From: Adiantum capillus-veneris
Lineage: Eukaryota > Streptophyta > Polypodiopsida > Polypodiales > Pteridaceae
Length of the DNA stretch: 64,000 nucleotides
Assembly: GCA_014529385.2 (NCBI GenBank)
Contig: CM043944.1
Span: 68,075,895-68,139,894, forward strand
Direction of reading: 5' to 3'
Part shown: positions 1-9,926 of the stretch, piece after piece
Layout: each line of letters begins with the position of its first letter
Numbering within the stretch: the first letter of the stretch is position 1
Notes under the pieces: model-generated
What the model saw: the letters and a program-made list of their open reading frames with translations, nothing else
Databases searched by the model: none
Told to the model about the DNA's origin: nothing
Made by a program: the position numbers and the translations under genes

Positions 1-174
1 TTCAAATAAGAAAAACATCTCTCTCTCTCTCTCTCCCTCCTAGATCAAGGTATAGTATGGTTATATTGAGTATGTTTAGCACAACAACATTGATTCCTAC
101 TTGATAATAGATCAAGGTACAAATGGTTATATTGAGTATGTTTAGCACAACAAAATTGATTCCTAAGAGTCCGG
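1..174. repeat. CT microsatellite plus 67-bp two-copy tandem repeat
   Basis: A CT run lies at about 18-36. It is followed by two head-to-tail copies of a 67-bp unit starting at 42 and 109, each beginning AGATCAAGGTA and containing TTGAGTATGTTTAGCACAAC. The copies differ by a few substitutions. I see no coding function; this is a local duplication in intergenic DNA. Confidence 0.8.
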
Positions 175-849
175 ATTGAAAAGACTGCAAAAGAAACGTG
201 CAAAAAGAACCAAAGAAAATAGACATCTTGCCATCCAGTTTTTGTTTCCAAACATGGTGAATGAAATGCTAGTAGTCCTTCACTAGGTAACAATACCAAA
301 AGCAACAGGCTTTACATTTTTAGTTTTCAACATCCATATGAGATGTACCTCTCCCAAAGGTAAAGCACCAAATAAAAAGTGATTTTTGTAGAAAAGTACA
401 TTTGAGAGAATCTTCACAGTGCAGACTTTTAATTCTCTCAAGGGCTTACATCTTTGCCCGAAGTAGTTTGGGAATTTCCAATCTTTATTCTTCTCGATCC
501 ATAGGATATTTGTAAAGGATTCACAACTATATCTTATATCTAATTGATAACTTGTTGATGCTTCTAGCTGCAAAAAAACAGAGGAAATCTCTCTTTGAGT
601 CCATCACATGTTGGAGTTCTTGAATCCCTTTTATATGCATGAGAGTTGACTGACCTTTTAAGATATAGTACGGCCGGCCGCCTTCGGCGGCCTCTCTCTC
701 TCTCTCTCTCTCTCTCTCCCCCTCCTTATCCCATGAAGAGGTGTCCAGAATGGGCTCATCCAGTCAATTTCTACATGCCTCGCTCCTAATAGGTGAGCCT
801 CATGTGATGGCCTGATGGCCTCATCAACTCGCAAAATCTCCCATCAACC
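175..849. other. Intergenic DNA without recognised gene
   Basis: I recognise no gene here on either strand. A GC-rich perfect hairpin (7-bp stem GGCCGCC/GGCGGCC, loop TTC) sits at 676-692 and runs directly into a CT microsatellite at 692-718. The short open frames show no motif. Confidence 0.6.
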
Positions 850-1004
850 ATGATCACTGCGTTCGCCCAACATGGGCAAGGAATGACTCCGTTCACCTCT
901 TCATTCAAATGCAGAAAGAGATTGAACGGTTTGGGCTTGTCTTGGATGCCATGATTAGAAGTGCACTTATCAATATGTATAGCAAGTGTGGCAGCTTGTA
1001 TCAC
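850..1004 (+). pseudogene. Pentatricopeptide-repeat (PPR) protein fragment
   Basis: Translation of the plus strand gives MITAFAQHGQG from 850. After a frame change near 885-894 it continues with HLFIQMQ and, at about 950-1004, SALINMYSKCGSL. Those two blocks (AFAQHGQG...LF.QM and ALINMYSKCGSL) are hallmarks of PLS-class plant PPR proteins, which bind organellar RNA. Only about one and a half repeats remain, there is no start context, and the frame is broken, so this is a dead fragment rather than a gene. It is the only host-gene trace I see in the window. The call rests on motif recognition by eye. Confidence 0.7.
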
Positions 1005-1324
1005 TTGTCAACAATGTGATTTTATGGAACTCCACTGTAGTAAGAGAGCGCCCTTGGGTGGGCACATTAGAGGCACCACAGTAGTAAGAAAGCGCGCTTG
1101 GGTGCTGCGAAGCTTGCTCATATGATTGGCGAGTCTTTGCTCTAATGAAGTCACTGATCTCCCTTAGTGGATGTCTCTCATTGTTCAAGAGACTCTCCCC
1201 TGTGTCTGCGCAACTCTAGCCAAAACACCCCGAGGGATCTCTGATCCTCATCTCTCATGACTCTAGCAAATGGTCTAAAGCCGTCTATGAATCGATAAAG
1301 GAAGCGACCTCGTATCTCAAAACT

Positions 1325-1377
<53 letters not shown>

Positions 1378-1439
1378 AAGAGGAGAGAGATAATTTTAAA
1401 CGTTACTGAGAAAAATCAAAGGGACCTATCTGCCTTTGT

Positions 1440-1440
1440 A

Positions 1441-1523
<83 letters not shown>
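1440..1523. repeat. Compound (GT)n(GA)n microsatellite
   Basis: About 20 bp of GT repeats pass into about 64 bp of GA repeats with one AC interruption. It is one of several long GA runs in the first 5 kb. Confidence 0.95.
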
Positions 1524-1526
<3 letters not shown>

Positions 1527-2010
1527 ATGAAATGAAATGTTATATTAAACGTCTTCAAAAGGCCAAAATGACCTATAAGAGCAAACTAATGCAATCTTTT
1601 TATACGATGTCTGGGTACAAAATAAAATGCAATAAAATAAAAGACATAATGCCCAGCATCGGGCGTTGTCTTAGCTCTTCTTTACAACAGCTCGACCTTC
1701 GTCTTCTCCTTCTTCCTCTCCGACTCAGACCCATTCCAGATCAAGTTAGCTGGTCGTATCCTCCGTGATCCTCGATCGGTGCACATACTCTCGGTGTCGG
1801 GCTCCAGCCTGCCTTAATGCTCATCCCTGTAGCACCATATCTGGAGCTCGAGCACGCAGCAAGGCCCAGATGCCAGCTTGCTTGTTTTGTCTAGCTCTGC
1901 ACCTTGGCCGCAGCTTCTCTTCCATAAAAGGGCCTTGTAGTGTCAAGCCGCTTCTCTGCCACAATAGGACCAAGGCTCGAAGCTGGATGATATTGCCAGT
2001 GCTGGTGAGC

Positions 2011-2013
<3 letters not shown>

Positions 2014-2053
<40 letters not shown>
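2014..2053. repeat. (GA)n microsatellite
   Basis: An uninterrupted GA dinucleotide run of about 40 bp. Confidence 0.95.
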
Positions 2054-2056
<3 letters not shown>

Positions 2057-2998
2057 CAGATGCATAGCTGATTTGGTCGGCGAGTGAGGAGGGCCAGCCA
2101 CGTTCTGATGCAGAAAAAGCTGAGCAGGCCGGCAGAAATGTGCAAAGAGGGTCAACTTCAGACTTCGGTAGCCAGTGCCCTACCTTGCAACACTCTCCGT
2201 CTCCTCTCCTCTCCTCTGGGCGCCTCTCAAGAGGAGGGCATCGGGAGAGAAAGGCCAGCTCTTCTCGCGACTCAAGGTGGTTGAAGCACTGCCTCGTGCT
2301 GAGTGAGCCTACACTGCACCCTCGTGCTGCGGGGTGTGGTTATTATCCTCCACTACCTCGGACAGCAGGGGAGTTGCTTCCACCGAAGCAAGCACACGCC
2401 CATGGAGGTGGATTGCCAGCTCCACGCTAAGTCCCCGCATGGATGGGAAGCAGCTAGAAGAGGAAGCGGCATCGTGGAGGTTGGAGGTTGGAGCTTGGAG
2501 CATTTGCTGCCACCTGGCAGGCAGACCTCTCATCTTAATATAGATATAAAATATAAGATGAGCAGGGACCATTTTAAAAATAAAACTTTTGAAGGAAAAT
2601 TTCATCATAAAGCATGCCCCATATGCACAAATAGTCACTGGAACATGGTAACTCTCCTCGGTTGTCTGTTGTCCCACAACTGCTCTCCAAACCCTGACAA
2701 GAACTCGATTGTAGGGCCCTCTTCCTGCCAAGGAAGTGTTGATTCCCGCACCACTCAAAAAACATATATATTTTGATCCAAGCAGCTATCAAAACCTGTG
2801 CTAATATAAAATCAACCCTAGCTGATGCAGGAGAAAATATGTTTGACCATGTAAACACAACCCTGTAGCCGTAAAAAAAAACCATAGCATCAGAATGAAT
2901 TGGCAGCAAAAAGGGGATTCAATTAGATGCATTTCCTAGCCATATTATGCAATTGCAAAATCCGGAAGCCTCAACGAACTAATGCAAAACATTTTCCA

Positions 2999-3315
2999 CT
3001 AGAATCTCACAAGTACTAAGTTAATGCAAACTCGAAGTGTCTCATATAGGCTATGCCCACGGGCTTGACATACCTAACAAGAGATGCTAGGAAGAGAGTA
3101 GGTTTTAAGAGCCAAAAGTCCTCACAATGGTATAAGAACTATCTTTGGAGAGCAAAGGGTGTGGTATATTCTGAGGGCTTGCATGTGCATGCATGGTAGC
3201 CATGGAGAAGACAAAAGAGAACTTGGGTCGAGGAGCGCGTGGGCACGACCGCTCGTGGGGGGAGAAGAGGTTAACTCCAACCTACCCTAGAATCTCACAA
3301 GTATTGAAGTTAATT
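2999..3315. mobile_element. Chimeric fragment: Copia-A LTR end joined to a tandem-array unit
   Basis: The last ~56 bp of the Copia-A LTR (ending GGCTTGACATACCTAACA at about 3082) is joined to a truncated copy of the ~565-bp tandem unit (about 3086-3287, with the TGGTATAAGAAC motif at 3128). The pair is flanked by a ~27-bp direct repeat, CTAGAATCTCACAAGTA... at 2999-3025 and 3288-3315. In the main array the same LTR end also abuts the same unit at 9926/9927, so the fragment looks copied from there. The flanking repeat suggests insertion with a long duplication or repair by template copying. Confidence 0.7.
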
Positions 3316-3603
3316 GTTTGAGGTGTGTTCTAGTCCTCTTTTGATGCATTAAAGAATTTGTTGTAAAGTTTTTTGTTTTCTTTTTAAGTGATCAGCTGAC
3401 CTTGAATTGCATTAAATACAAAGGTTAGAAACAATCCTGGCATATCCTTTGCGCATAATAACTTTTGAGAACCAAATTTGTTGTAAAGAGGACAACCTAA
3501 ATATTTAAATACACGACCTTTATGTAATCTATCCCCTAGTTAATGCATGAAAATTATACCCGGAGATATCAGTCAATATATATTTTTGAGCACTCATATT
3601 CAA
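3316..3603. other. AT-rich intergenic DNA
   Basis: No gene, repeat or motif recognised. Confidence 0.5.
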
Positions 3604-3873
3604 GCCTTTACAAAAATGCCAAGATCATCAACAAATGCCAACTTTTTTATAACTTAAAGTCCTTGCTTTGCAATTACTCATTGCTCGCATGCAAGTCGAT
3701 TAGGCTTTCAAGCAGGCTGCAGGAGTTGGAAACTGATGGGATTTTGGATTTTTACTCCTCTTGCAAAACCAAGGAGCTCTCAATAGATTCTCGGCAATAA
3801 AATTAGAAACTTGCATTACAAAACATCATCATGTTTTGCCTTTACAAAAAAGACGAAGATCATCAACATATAC
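3604..3873 (-). pseudogene. LINE-type reverse transcriptase remnants
   Basis: Minus-strand translation shows two YxDD-like boxes about 230 bp apart: VYVDDLRLFCK (about 3840-3873) and LAFVDDLGIFVKA (3604-3643). The x-V-D-D-L box followed by an Ala/Lys-rich turn and then a leucine-rich helix is the palm motif C region of non-LTR retrotransposon RTs. Stops and frame changes lie between the boxes. Two boxes this close cannot belong to one RT, so this is a rearranged or tandemly copied LINE fragment. Identification is by motif only. Confidence 0.5.
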
Positions 3874-4382
3874 CTACCCCCCTCCTACCTATGGCCTGGT
3901 TTCTCCCCGGTCTCAAACCATCCAAGTTGCCTAAATCAACTTGGGCCTCCAAAAAAAAAGAGATAGGAGCCACTGCAAATAATAGAGGAAACACATATCA
4001 CCTATCATACTTATAATCATATGTGCATGCCCTTTCTTATCAGAGTTAGGGTCTTTTCACTTGAATGATGTGGCTCGCAATCTGTTCTGATTGCAACCGG
4101 AGAAGTGGGTTCTAACTATAAGTGAAGAACTTTTTGTTGGTCTCCAAGCATACAAAGGATTTAGAGCACTCCATCCCAATTCTTGGAGGGGTGTCAATAG
4201 AGTGGCATGTAGGTTTGTCCTCATGCATGGTCCTCACTCCAAGCACAAGCAAGGAGGCACCTTGTTGCAAACATTTCCAAAACTAATGTCTATGTGAAGA
4301 GAATTAGCTTCTAGCTTGTCCAAACGGATTTCCAAGCCTTGTGAAAAGTCCCTTATCACGTTGTATAGATTTCATTTTCTTT
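3604..4382. repeat. Segmental duplication, copy 1
   Basis: This block is repeated at 4884-5677 with high identity over most of its length (for example ACTTGGGCCTCCAAAAAAAA and GCACTCCATCCCAATTCTTG occur in both). Copies are offset by about 1280-1303 bp and differ by substitutions and small indels. The block carries reverse-transcriptase-like remnants on the minus strand. Confidence 0.85.
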
Positions 4383-4549
4383 TATATGTACGCTGCACTC
4401 CATCGCGATGCAGACTTCACAACCTACGCAGCCCAGCATCATCCTCTCCCACCACTACAATACCTCACAGCACACTGGCTTGTGCTGTACACCAAAGACC
4501 TCCAGTCCAACGCCATGCAGACGCTGCAGCAAAAGAGACGCGGGGGGAG

Positions 4550-4621
<72 letters not shown>

Positions 4622-4883
4622 GCTGGCCTTCGTCACCTCCCACCGCTGCATTGCGACACAGCGTGGGCCGACCTGTGGCGCAATACCTCCCAAAAAAAAA
4701 AAACTGCCCGTCAAGGAGATCCAGACACACAGCCTATCTCCCTCTCTCTCTCTCTCTTCCTTTTGCTTTACTTTTTGGAGGGTATCTCACGAGATACCCT
4801 CTAATTTCACCTGCTGCCAAACTTGTGGGCACATTTTCAAGCCAGCAAAGAGAGAAAATAAATCCAGAACATCATCATTTGTT
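4383..4883. repeat. Spacer with (GA)n run and a 10-bp-stem hairpin
   Basis: This sequence separates the two duplicated blocks. It contains a pure GA run at 4554-4618, a CT run near 4741-4758 and a perfect inverted repeat at 4779-4800 (AGGGTATCTC-AC-GAGATACCCT). The long overlapping frames here are produced by the GA run and are not genes. Confidence 0.8.
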
Positions 4884-5176
4884 GCCTCTACAAAAATGCC
4901 AAGATCATCAACAAATGCCAACTTTTTAAAAACTTAAAGTCCTTCCTTTGCAAGTAGTCATTGCTCGCATGCAAGTCGATTAGGATAGTTGACTTAAGAC
5001 TTTCAAGCAGGCTGTAGGAGTTCCAAACTGGTGGGTTTTTGGATTTTTACTCCTCTTGCAAAACCAAGAAGCTAGATGAATCCCAATAGATTCTCGGCAA
5101 TAGAATTAGAACCTTCCATTACAAAACATCATCATGTTTTGCCTTTACAAAAAAAACAAAGATCATCAACATATAC
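4806..5176 (-). pseudogene. LINE-type reverse transcriptase remnants, second copy
   Basis: The same two boxes recur in the duplicated block: VYVDDLCFF at about 5145-5176 and LAFVDDLGIFVEA at about 4884-4922. Downstream of the latter the frame stays open to about 4806 and reads DVLDLFSLFAGLKM. This matches the helix and SGLKIN-like block that follow the catalytic box in plant LINE RTs, and it is the best support for the LINE call. No start, endonuclease or poly-A end is visible. Confidence 0.6.
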
Positions 5177-5677
5177 CTACCCCCTTGGCTACCTATTGCC
5201 TGGTTTCTCCCCGGTCTCAAACAAACCAAGTTGCCTAAATCAACTTGGGCCTCCAAAAAAAAAAAAGATAGGTAGCCATTGCAAATAATAGAGGAAATCA
5301 TACTTATAATCATATGTGCATGCCCTTTCTTATCAGGGTTAGGGTCTTTTCACCTGAATGGTGTGGCTCGCAATCTGTTCTGATTGCAACCGGAGAAGTG
5401 GGTTCTAACTATAAGTGAAGAACTTTTTGTTCTTCTTCCAAGCATACAAAGGATTTAGAGCACTCCATCCCAATTCTTGGAGGGGTGTCAATAGAGTGGC
5501 GTGTAGGTTTGTCCTCATGCACGGTCCTCACTCCAGGCACAAGCAAGGAGCCACCTTGTTGCAAACATTTCCAAAACTAATGTCTATGTGAAGAGAAGTG
5601 GCTTGTAGCTTGTCCAAACTGATTTCCAAGCCTTGTGAAATGTCCCTTGTCATGTTGTATAGATTTCATTTTCTTTG
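4884..5677. repeat. Segmental duplication, copy 2
   Basis: Second copy of the block at 3604-4382. Both end in the shared sequence GTATAGATTTCATTTTCTTT and diverge immediately after it. Confidence 0.85.
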
Positions 5678-6330
5678 TAGATCATGCATTGTTTGTTTTT
5701 TATAGAACCAATGGAAAGGTGGAGAATCTTGCTACAACTAGTTTTCAAGGCACCAAATATACATGCACCTAACAAAAAAGATTTGGGAGAGGGGGTGTTT
5801 TTTTTGTTTTGGGTGTGTGTGTGTGTGTGTGTGTGTTTTTGTTTGTTTGAGATATATTTAGATTTGTCTTTTCAAAGCTCTTTTTTCAAGACCAACATGG
5901 ATAGTTTTCCAAAATTTGTGTAAACTAGCATTTATAAATTATGGAGATTGACTCTAAAGTGCCGGTGAATTTTCACGGTCAAGGTTTTCATACCTTCCCC
6001 GTTAGACTGCACACTTTTTGATATGCTTTTAGTAAATGTGATGCAAAGTAGCTAGGGTGAGGGTTCAAAAGAATACTTTCAAAGGTTTCGATACAAATAA
6101 ATAAATCTATGGATCAATAAGAGCAACAAGATATTCCTTTTGATAAAAATATAATGCAAATGTTTTAAGCATTTAATATGTTTATGCCACAAAAACAAGC
6201 TACACAAAGAAGGGAGTTGTCAACAACCAAAGCCTTCAATCTATTATGAAACAAATGGACCACTTTGAAGGGAAATAAAGTATCTTCACGGTTATGTGAA
6301 GAATATCAAATTGTAACAGGGAGCAAAGGT
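5678..6330. other. AT-rich intergenic DNA with GT microsatellite
   Basis: A GT run lies at about 5813-5836. No gene or mobile-element motif recognised. Homology to the tandem array begins at about 6328-6331 (AGGTGGACATGATTTG). Confidence 0.5.
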
Positions 6331-7593
6331 GGACATGATTTGGAGAGTTGATCTCTTGTCCTTTTCATAGGAAACCCTCAAGATTGTCTCTAATTTAGGG
6401 CCAAGGGTTTAATCTAGCGCTAAGCTCAAGGACCTTGCCTATAAAAGGAGCGAAAAGCTAGAAGGAGAGTAGGTTTTCAGAGCCAAAAGGCCTCACAATG
6501 GTATACAAACTATTTTTGGAGAGCAAGGGGGTGGTATATTTTGAGAGCTTGCATGTGCATGGTAGCCATGGAGAAGACAAAAGAGAACTTGGGTCGAGGA
6601 GTGTGCGGGCCTGACCGCTCGTGGGGGGAGAAGAGGTTGACTCCAACCTACACCAAAACGTGTGCTATCTCTCTCTCAAAGCATGTGCAGGGACTCGCGA
6701 AGGAGATTCCGTTCCTGTAGGATGGCCTTGATCGCTACACAATGTATGTTCTGTATCCTGCGATCTTTGCACCCTTTGCTCAAAGATTCCATCATTTTGG
6801 GTTGAAGCTCTTGTCACAAAGTGGGTGCCCGGGGGGGGGGGGGGAATCCTCCAATGCAATTAAGGGAACATGCCCACCTCGGCCACACACCCACAGGTGG
6901 ACATGATGTGCATCTTTGATCTCTTGCCCTTTTTATAGGAAACCCCCAAGATTTTGGCTCTAATTTAGGGCCAAGGGTCTAATATAGAACTAAGCTCAAG
7001 AACCTTGCCTATAAAATGAGCGAGAGGCTAGGAGGAGAGTAGGTTTTAAGAGCCAAAAGGCCTCACAATGGTATAAGAACTCATTTTGGAGAGCAAAGGG
7101 TGTGGTATATTTTGAGGGCTTGCATGTGCATGGTAGCCATGGAGAACACAAAAGAGAACTTGGGCCGAGGAGCGTGTGGGCACGATCACTTGTGGGGGAA
7201 GAAGATGTTGACTCCAACTTGCACCAAAACGTGTGCTATCTCTCTCTCACAGCGTGTGCAGGGCCTCGCGAAGGAAATCACGTTCTTGTACGATAGCCTA
7301 GATCGTTGCACACTGTCTGTTCTCTATCCTGCAATCTTTGCACCATTTGCTCAAAGATTCCATCGTTTTGGGTTGAAGCTCTTTTCACAAAGTGGGCACC
7401 GAAGGGGGCAAAAAAAATCCTCCAATGCAATTAAGTGAACATGCCCACCCCGGCCACACCCCACAGGTGGACATGATTTGCAGCTTTGATCTCTTACCGT
7501 GTTTGTAGGAAACCCTCAAGATTGGCTCTAATTTAGGGACAAGGGTATAATCTAGTACTTAGATCAAGGACCTTGCCTATAAAAGGAGCGAGA
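6331..7593 (+). mobile_element. TRIM-like tandem array, segment 1
   Basis: Start of a head-to-tail array of ~565-bp units. Landmarks of each unit, in order, are: a TATA box (CCTATAAAAGGAG), about 58 bp later CCTCACAA followed by a 12-mer resembling the initiator-Met tRNA primer site (consensus TGGTATAAGAAC against TGGTATCAGAGC, 10 of 12), about 300 bp of internal sequence, and a purine tract AAGGGGGNAAAAAA. Primer-like motifs here are at 6499 and 7069. TATA, then a CA end, then the primer site, is the order of an LTR followed by internal DNA, so the unit looks like LTR plus internal of a TRIM. The segment ends where Copia-A inserts after CGAGA (7589-7593). Small open frames recur in every unit but share no known domain. 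Confidence 0.6.
6440..6510 (+). promoter_or_regulatory. TATA box and primer-site-like motif of the array unit
   Basis: TATAAAAG begins at about 6440 and the TGGTATACAAAC motif at 6499, a spacing of about 59 bp. The same arrangement repeats in each unit, with motifs at 7069, 9975, 10542, 11109, 11668, 12234, 12782 and 18261. It is consistent with an LTR core promoter and short R-U5; transcription itself is inferred. Confidence 0.5.
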
Positions 7594-7839
7594 TGTTGGG
7601 AAAGAAAGAGCTATGGTGGATGGATTTGTTGGGCCATAGCTAGCAGTAGCGTGTAGAAGAAAGACAGAGAAAGAGACAGCAGGTCGACACAACAAGAAGA
7701 AACAAAGAATAACACGCTTTGCTTATTGATAAATATGTAAACAACCTTACAGTATATAAAGCCAACCTTGCCATGCACAAACCATGAAAACTGGAACTAC
7801 CTGCTATAGGCTATGCACATGGGCTTGACATACCTAGCA
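7594..7839 (-). repeat. Copia-A 3' LTR
   Basis: 246 bp, matched to 9681-9926 with scattered substitutions. It contains the TTTATATAC box on the minus strand. Its inner side abuts the polypurine tract at 7840. Confidence 0.9.
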
Positions 7840-8269
7840 ACCCCCCCCTCAAGCCCGAACTAGACAGACTGTCTCATGATATCTCGTGTTTTTAGTATAC
7901 TTGCCAACCGTGAGTTTTTGGTTATCTCACAACTAATGATTTTTGTTGTATCCATAACCTGGTGCTAGGTCAGTAACCCCCCCTTGAGCAGATAGGGTGT
8001 AGGCCAAATATTTGGCTACCAAAAATGTAGTTTTTGGTTCACTGCCAAAGCTTGGGCTTAAGGTGCACCCAATAACCTCATGAGAGATGAAAAATAGGTT
8101 GAGAGCATATATATTTTTGGGAGGTCTTACCACTTATGTGTGGTAGTGTTAGATCCCGTACAATTTTATTTTGACTTAAAACATGAAAAGAGTTTAACTA
8201 AAGAACATCATTGTCAACAGAATATATTGCAGGCTCGGTGTCTCCCTCTATCATGTGAATTTGATTTTT

Positions 8270-9098
8270 ACCCTTTTGAAACCATATGTTTGATGGATGA
8301 TTTGTTTTACCATAGTGAACACAAGAATTCTTCTTGAAATAGTCTTTTGTCTATTGATTGTTGCGCCCACAAATGGCACAAGATCTGGTTCCACTAAATG
8401 GTCGAGTTGAAGCTGTGGTAGCAGCATAGTTTGTGATTGCATAGGCATTGGAAGTATCAAAAGAATTAATGGGGAATACTGCATTGGAGACTGTATATGC
8501 ACAGGGAAAAATAGTAGAATTGGTACTAGGTACCCTTTGTTCTTCTTCCTGCAGTGAATTGATGATACCATCCAAGGAGGGCAACGGATCTTTCTCCTTT
8601 AACACAGTAGAAATCAGATATAATTTGTCATGCAAACTTTTTAATAAAACGTCTATGAGATCTTCTTCTGATACGGGGGCTTTGACATAAACAAGTTGAG
8701 TTTTAATACTCTTTAGCCGGTTAACTAAAGATGTAATATTTTCATCAGCACGCATAGCAAGAGAGCACATTTCCATCTTTAGACTCATCATTGAATACTT
8801 GGCTTTAGCACCAAAAAGATTTTCTAGCTGTATCCAGGCAGCGGTAGCAGATTGCATGTCATCCAGATAATGAATAAAATCATCTTCGAGAGATGTCAGA
8901 ATTATACCTAATGCTTGCTCATCCTTGCATTTTTGCTTGGCAGATAATGCTATGGTGACTGCAGGCGGATGTGCCAGATTCATCAACTGATAAGGGCTTG
9001 ATGACGCTCCACAAATTCTTTCGCATCAGATATCCCTTCACTTTAATTTACCAGGTGTGGAAGACGGTTCCGTTGAATTTATCCACCTTTGAGGCCAT
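8270..9098 (-). pseudogene. Copia-A gag polyprotein remnant
   Basis: The minus-strand gag starts at ATG 9098 with MASKVDKFNG. A stop and a frame change near 8985-9050 separate this from a 211-codon open segment (8986-8351). That segment carries the UBN2/gag helical region (for example LEDDFIHYLDD and ATAAWIQLENLFGAK) and ends in a zinc knuckle start, CAICGRNN. A stop follows, then a second degenerate knuckle (CVHYGKTNHPSN) to about 8290. Gag forms the virus-like particle and its knuckle binds the RNA. This copy cannot make an intact protein, and no pol follows it. Confidence 0.85.
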
Positions 9099-9680
9099 GT
9101 TCAATATGTCACGGATAGCTTGGTCCTGTTTTCTATGCTTGCAAATAATGATCGTGGTTAATAGAATTTTGAATTTCTTTTTAACATATCACTGGATCCG
9201 TAGCACAATTATACCTTCAACACTACTTGAAAGAGTCGGCAGCAACTGAATTGCATTAATACCCCATTTGTAGCAGCTTAAATTTGAACATTGAGCATTA
9301 AGCATCAAGTAACATGGAGTATGAAATCCCTTTTTCGAGCACGGGGTGTGAAATCCCTTTTTCTTAAAGCTCAAAGACTCAACAAAGGGTGGCCGGTCCA
9401 AAATATAGCATGTTAAATGGGAAATCAAAAACAAATAATCGAGCTCTATTTGTCTGCATTAATGGTTGATGGCGCGAGTGATTTCTTTTGCTCGCAGCGA
9501 GTTACATAAGGGTTTTTAGCAGCAGGTAGCGTGTCAAAAACTCAGCAAAAAGCCATGACGAATAAGTTGATGCCGATTTTGTTCAGTTTGCTGCGATCGA
9601 CATGCATGCTTCCTCTCTGCAGGCTGCTGCTCCCATGCTGTGTCGAGACAAGGCGGAGAGCACCTCGCTCTGGTACCAGA

Positions 9681-9926
9681 TGTTGGAAAACAAAGAGCTA
9701 TGGTGGATGGATTCGATGGGCCATGGCCTGCTGTAGCCTGGAGAAGAAAGATGGAGAAAGAGAGAGCAAGTCGACATAGCAAGAAGAAACAAAAAATAAC
9801 ACGCTTTGCTCATTGATAAAAATGTAAACTACCTTACTATACATAAAGCCAACGTTGCCATGCACAAACCATGCAAACTCGAACTGCCTGCTATAGGCTA
9901 TGCCCACGGGCTTGACATACCTAACA
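9681..9926 (-). repeat. Copia-A 5' LTR
   Basis: 246 bp, the 5' LTR in minus-strand reading, directly followed by the iMet-type primer site at 9667-9678 (TGGTACCAGAGC, one change from the usual TGGTATCAGAGC). Its end also occurs as an isolated fragment at about 3026-3082. Confidence 0.9.

Larger units (their letters stand above)
1005..2998. other. Intergenic DNA with microsatellites, no gene recognised
   Basis: This stretch carries pure GA runs at 1329-1370 and 2014-2053 and a compound GT-then-GA run at 1440-1523. Overlapping open frames of about 150 codons exist on both strands around 2303-2776, but neither shows a recognisable domain. Frames near the GA runs encode only Arg-Glu or Leu-Ser repeats. 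I treat the stretch as non-coding. Confidence 0.6.
7594..9926 (-). mobile_element. Copia-A: deleted Ty1/Copia retrotransposon
   Basis: Two 246-bp LTRs (7594-7839 and 9681-9926), both TGTTGG...TA[GA]CA, enclose 1.84 kb of internal sequence. The flanking 5-bp duplication is CGAGA (7589-7593) and CAAGA (9927-9931), differing by one transition. Read on the minus strand, the primer site TGGTACCAGAGC (9667-9678) follows the 5' LTR after 2 nt and a G-rich polypurine tract (7840-7856) precedes the 3' LTR. Only a broken gag remains; protease, integrase, RT and RNase H are gone. The element sits inside a tandem-array unit, and removing it and one target copy restores a 568-bp unit. Confidence 0.9.

Noticed and set aside
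671-692. GC-rich CGGCCGGCCG segment as a cloning or vector junction
   Set aside because: Flanking sequence on both sides looks like the same AT-rich plant DNA, and only a short hairpin is present.
1436-1768. Open frame with a long Arg-Glu repeat
   Set aside because: Produced by the GT/GA microsatellite; no domain and no coding context.
2303-2776. 157-codon plus-strand frame facing a 149-codon minus-strand frame
   Set aside because: No motif, no promoter or splice signal that I trust; likely chance.
4316-4937. Several overlapping 160-200-codon frames on both strands
   Set aside because: All are driven by the GA run at 4554-4618, which keeps every frame open.
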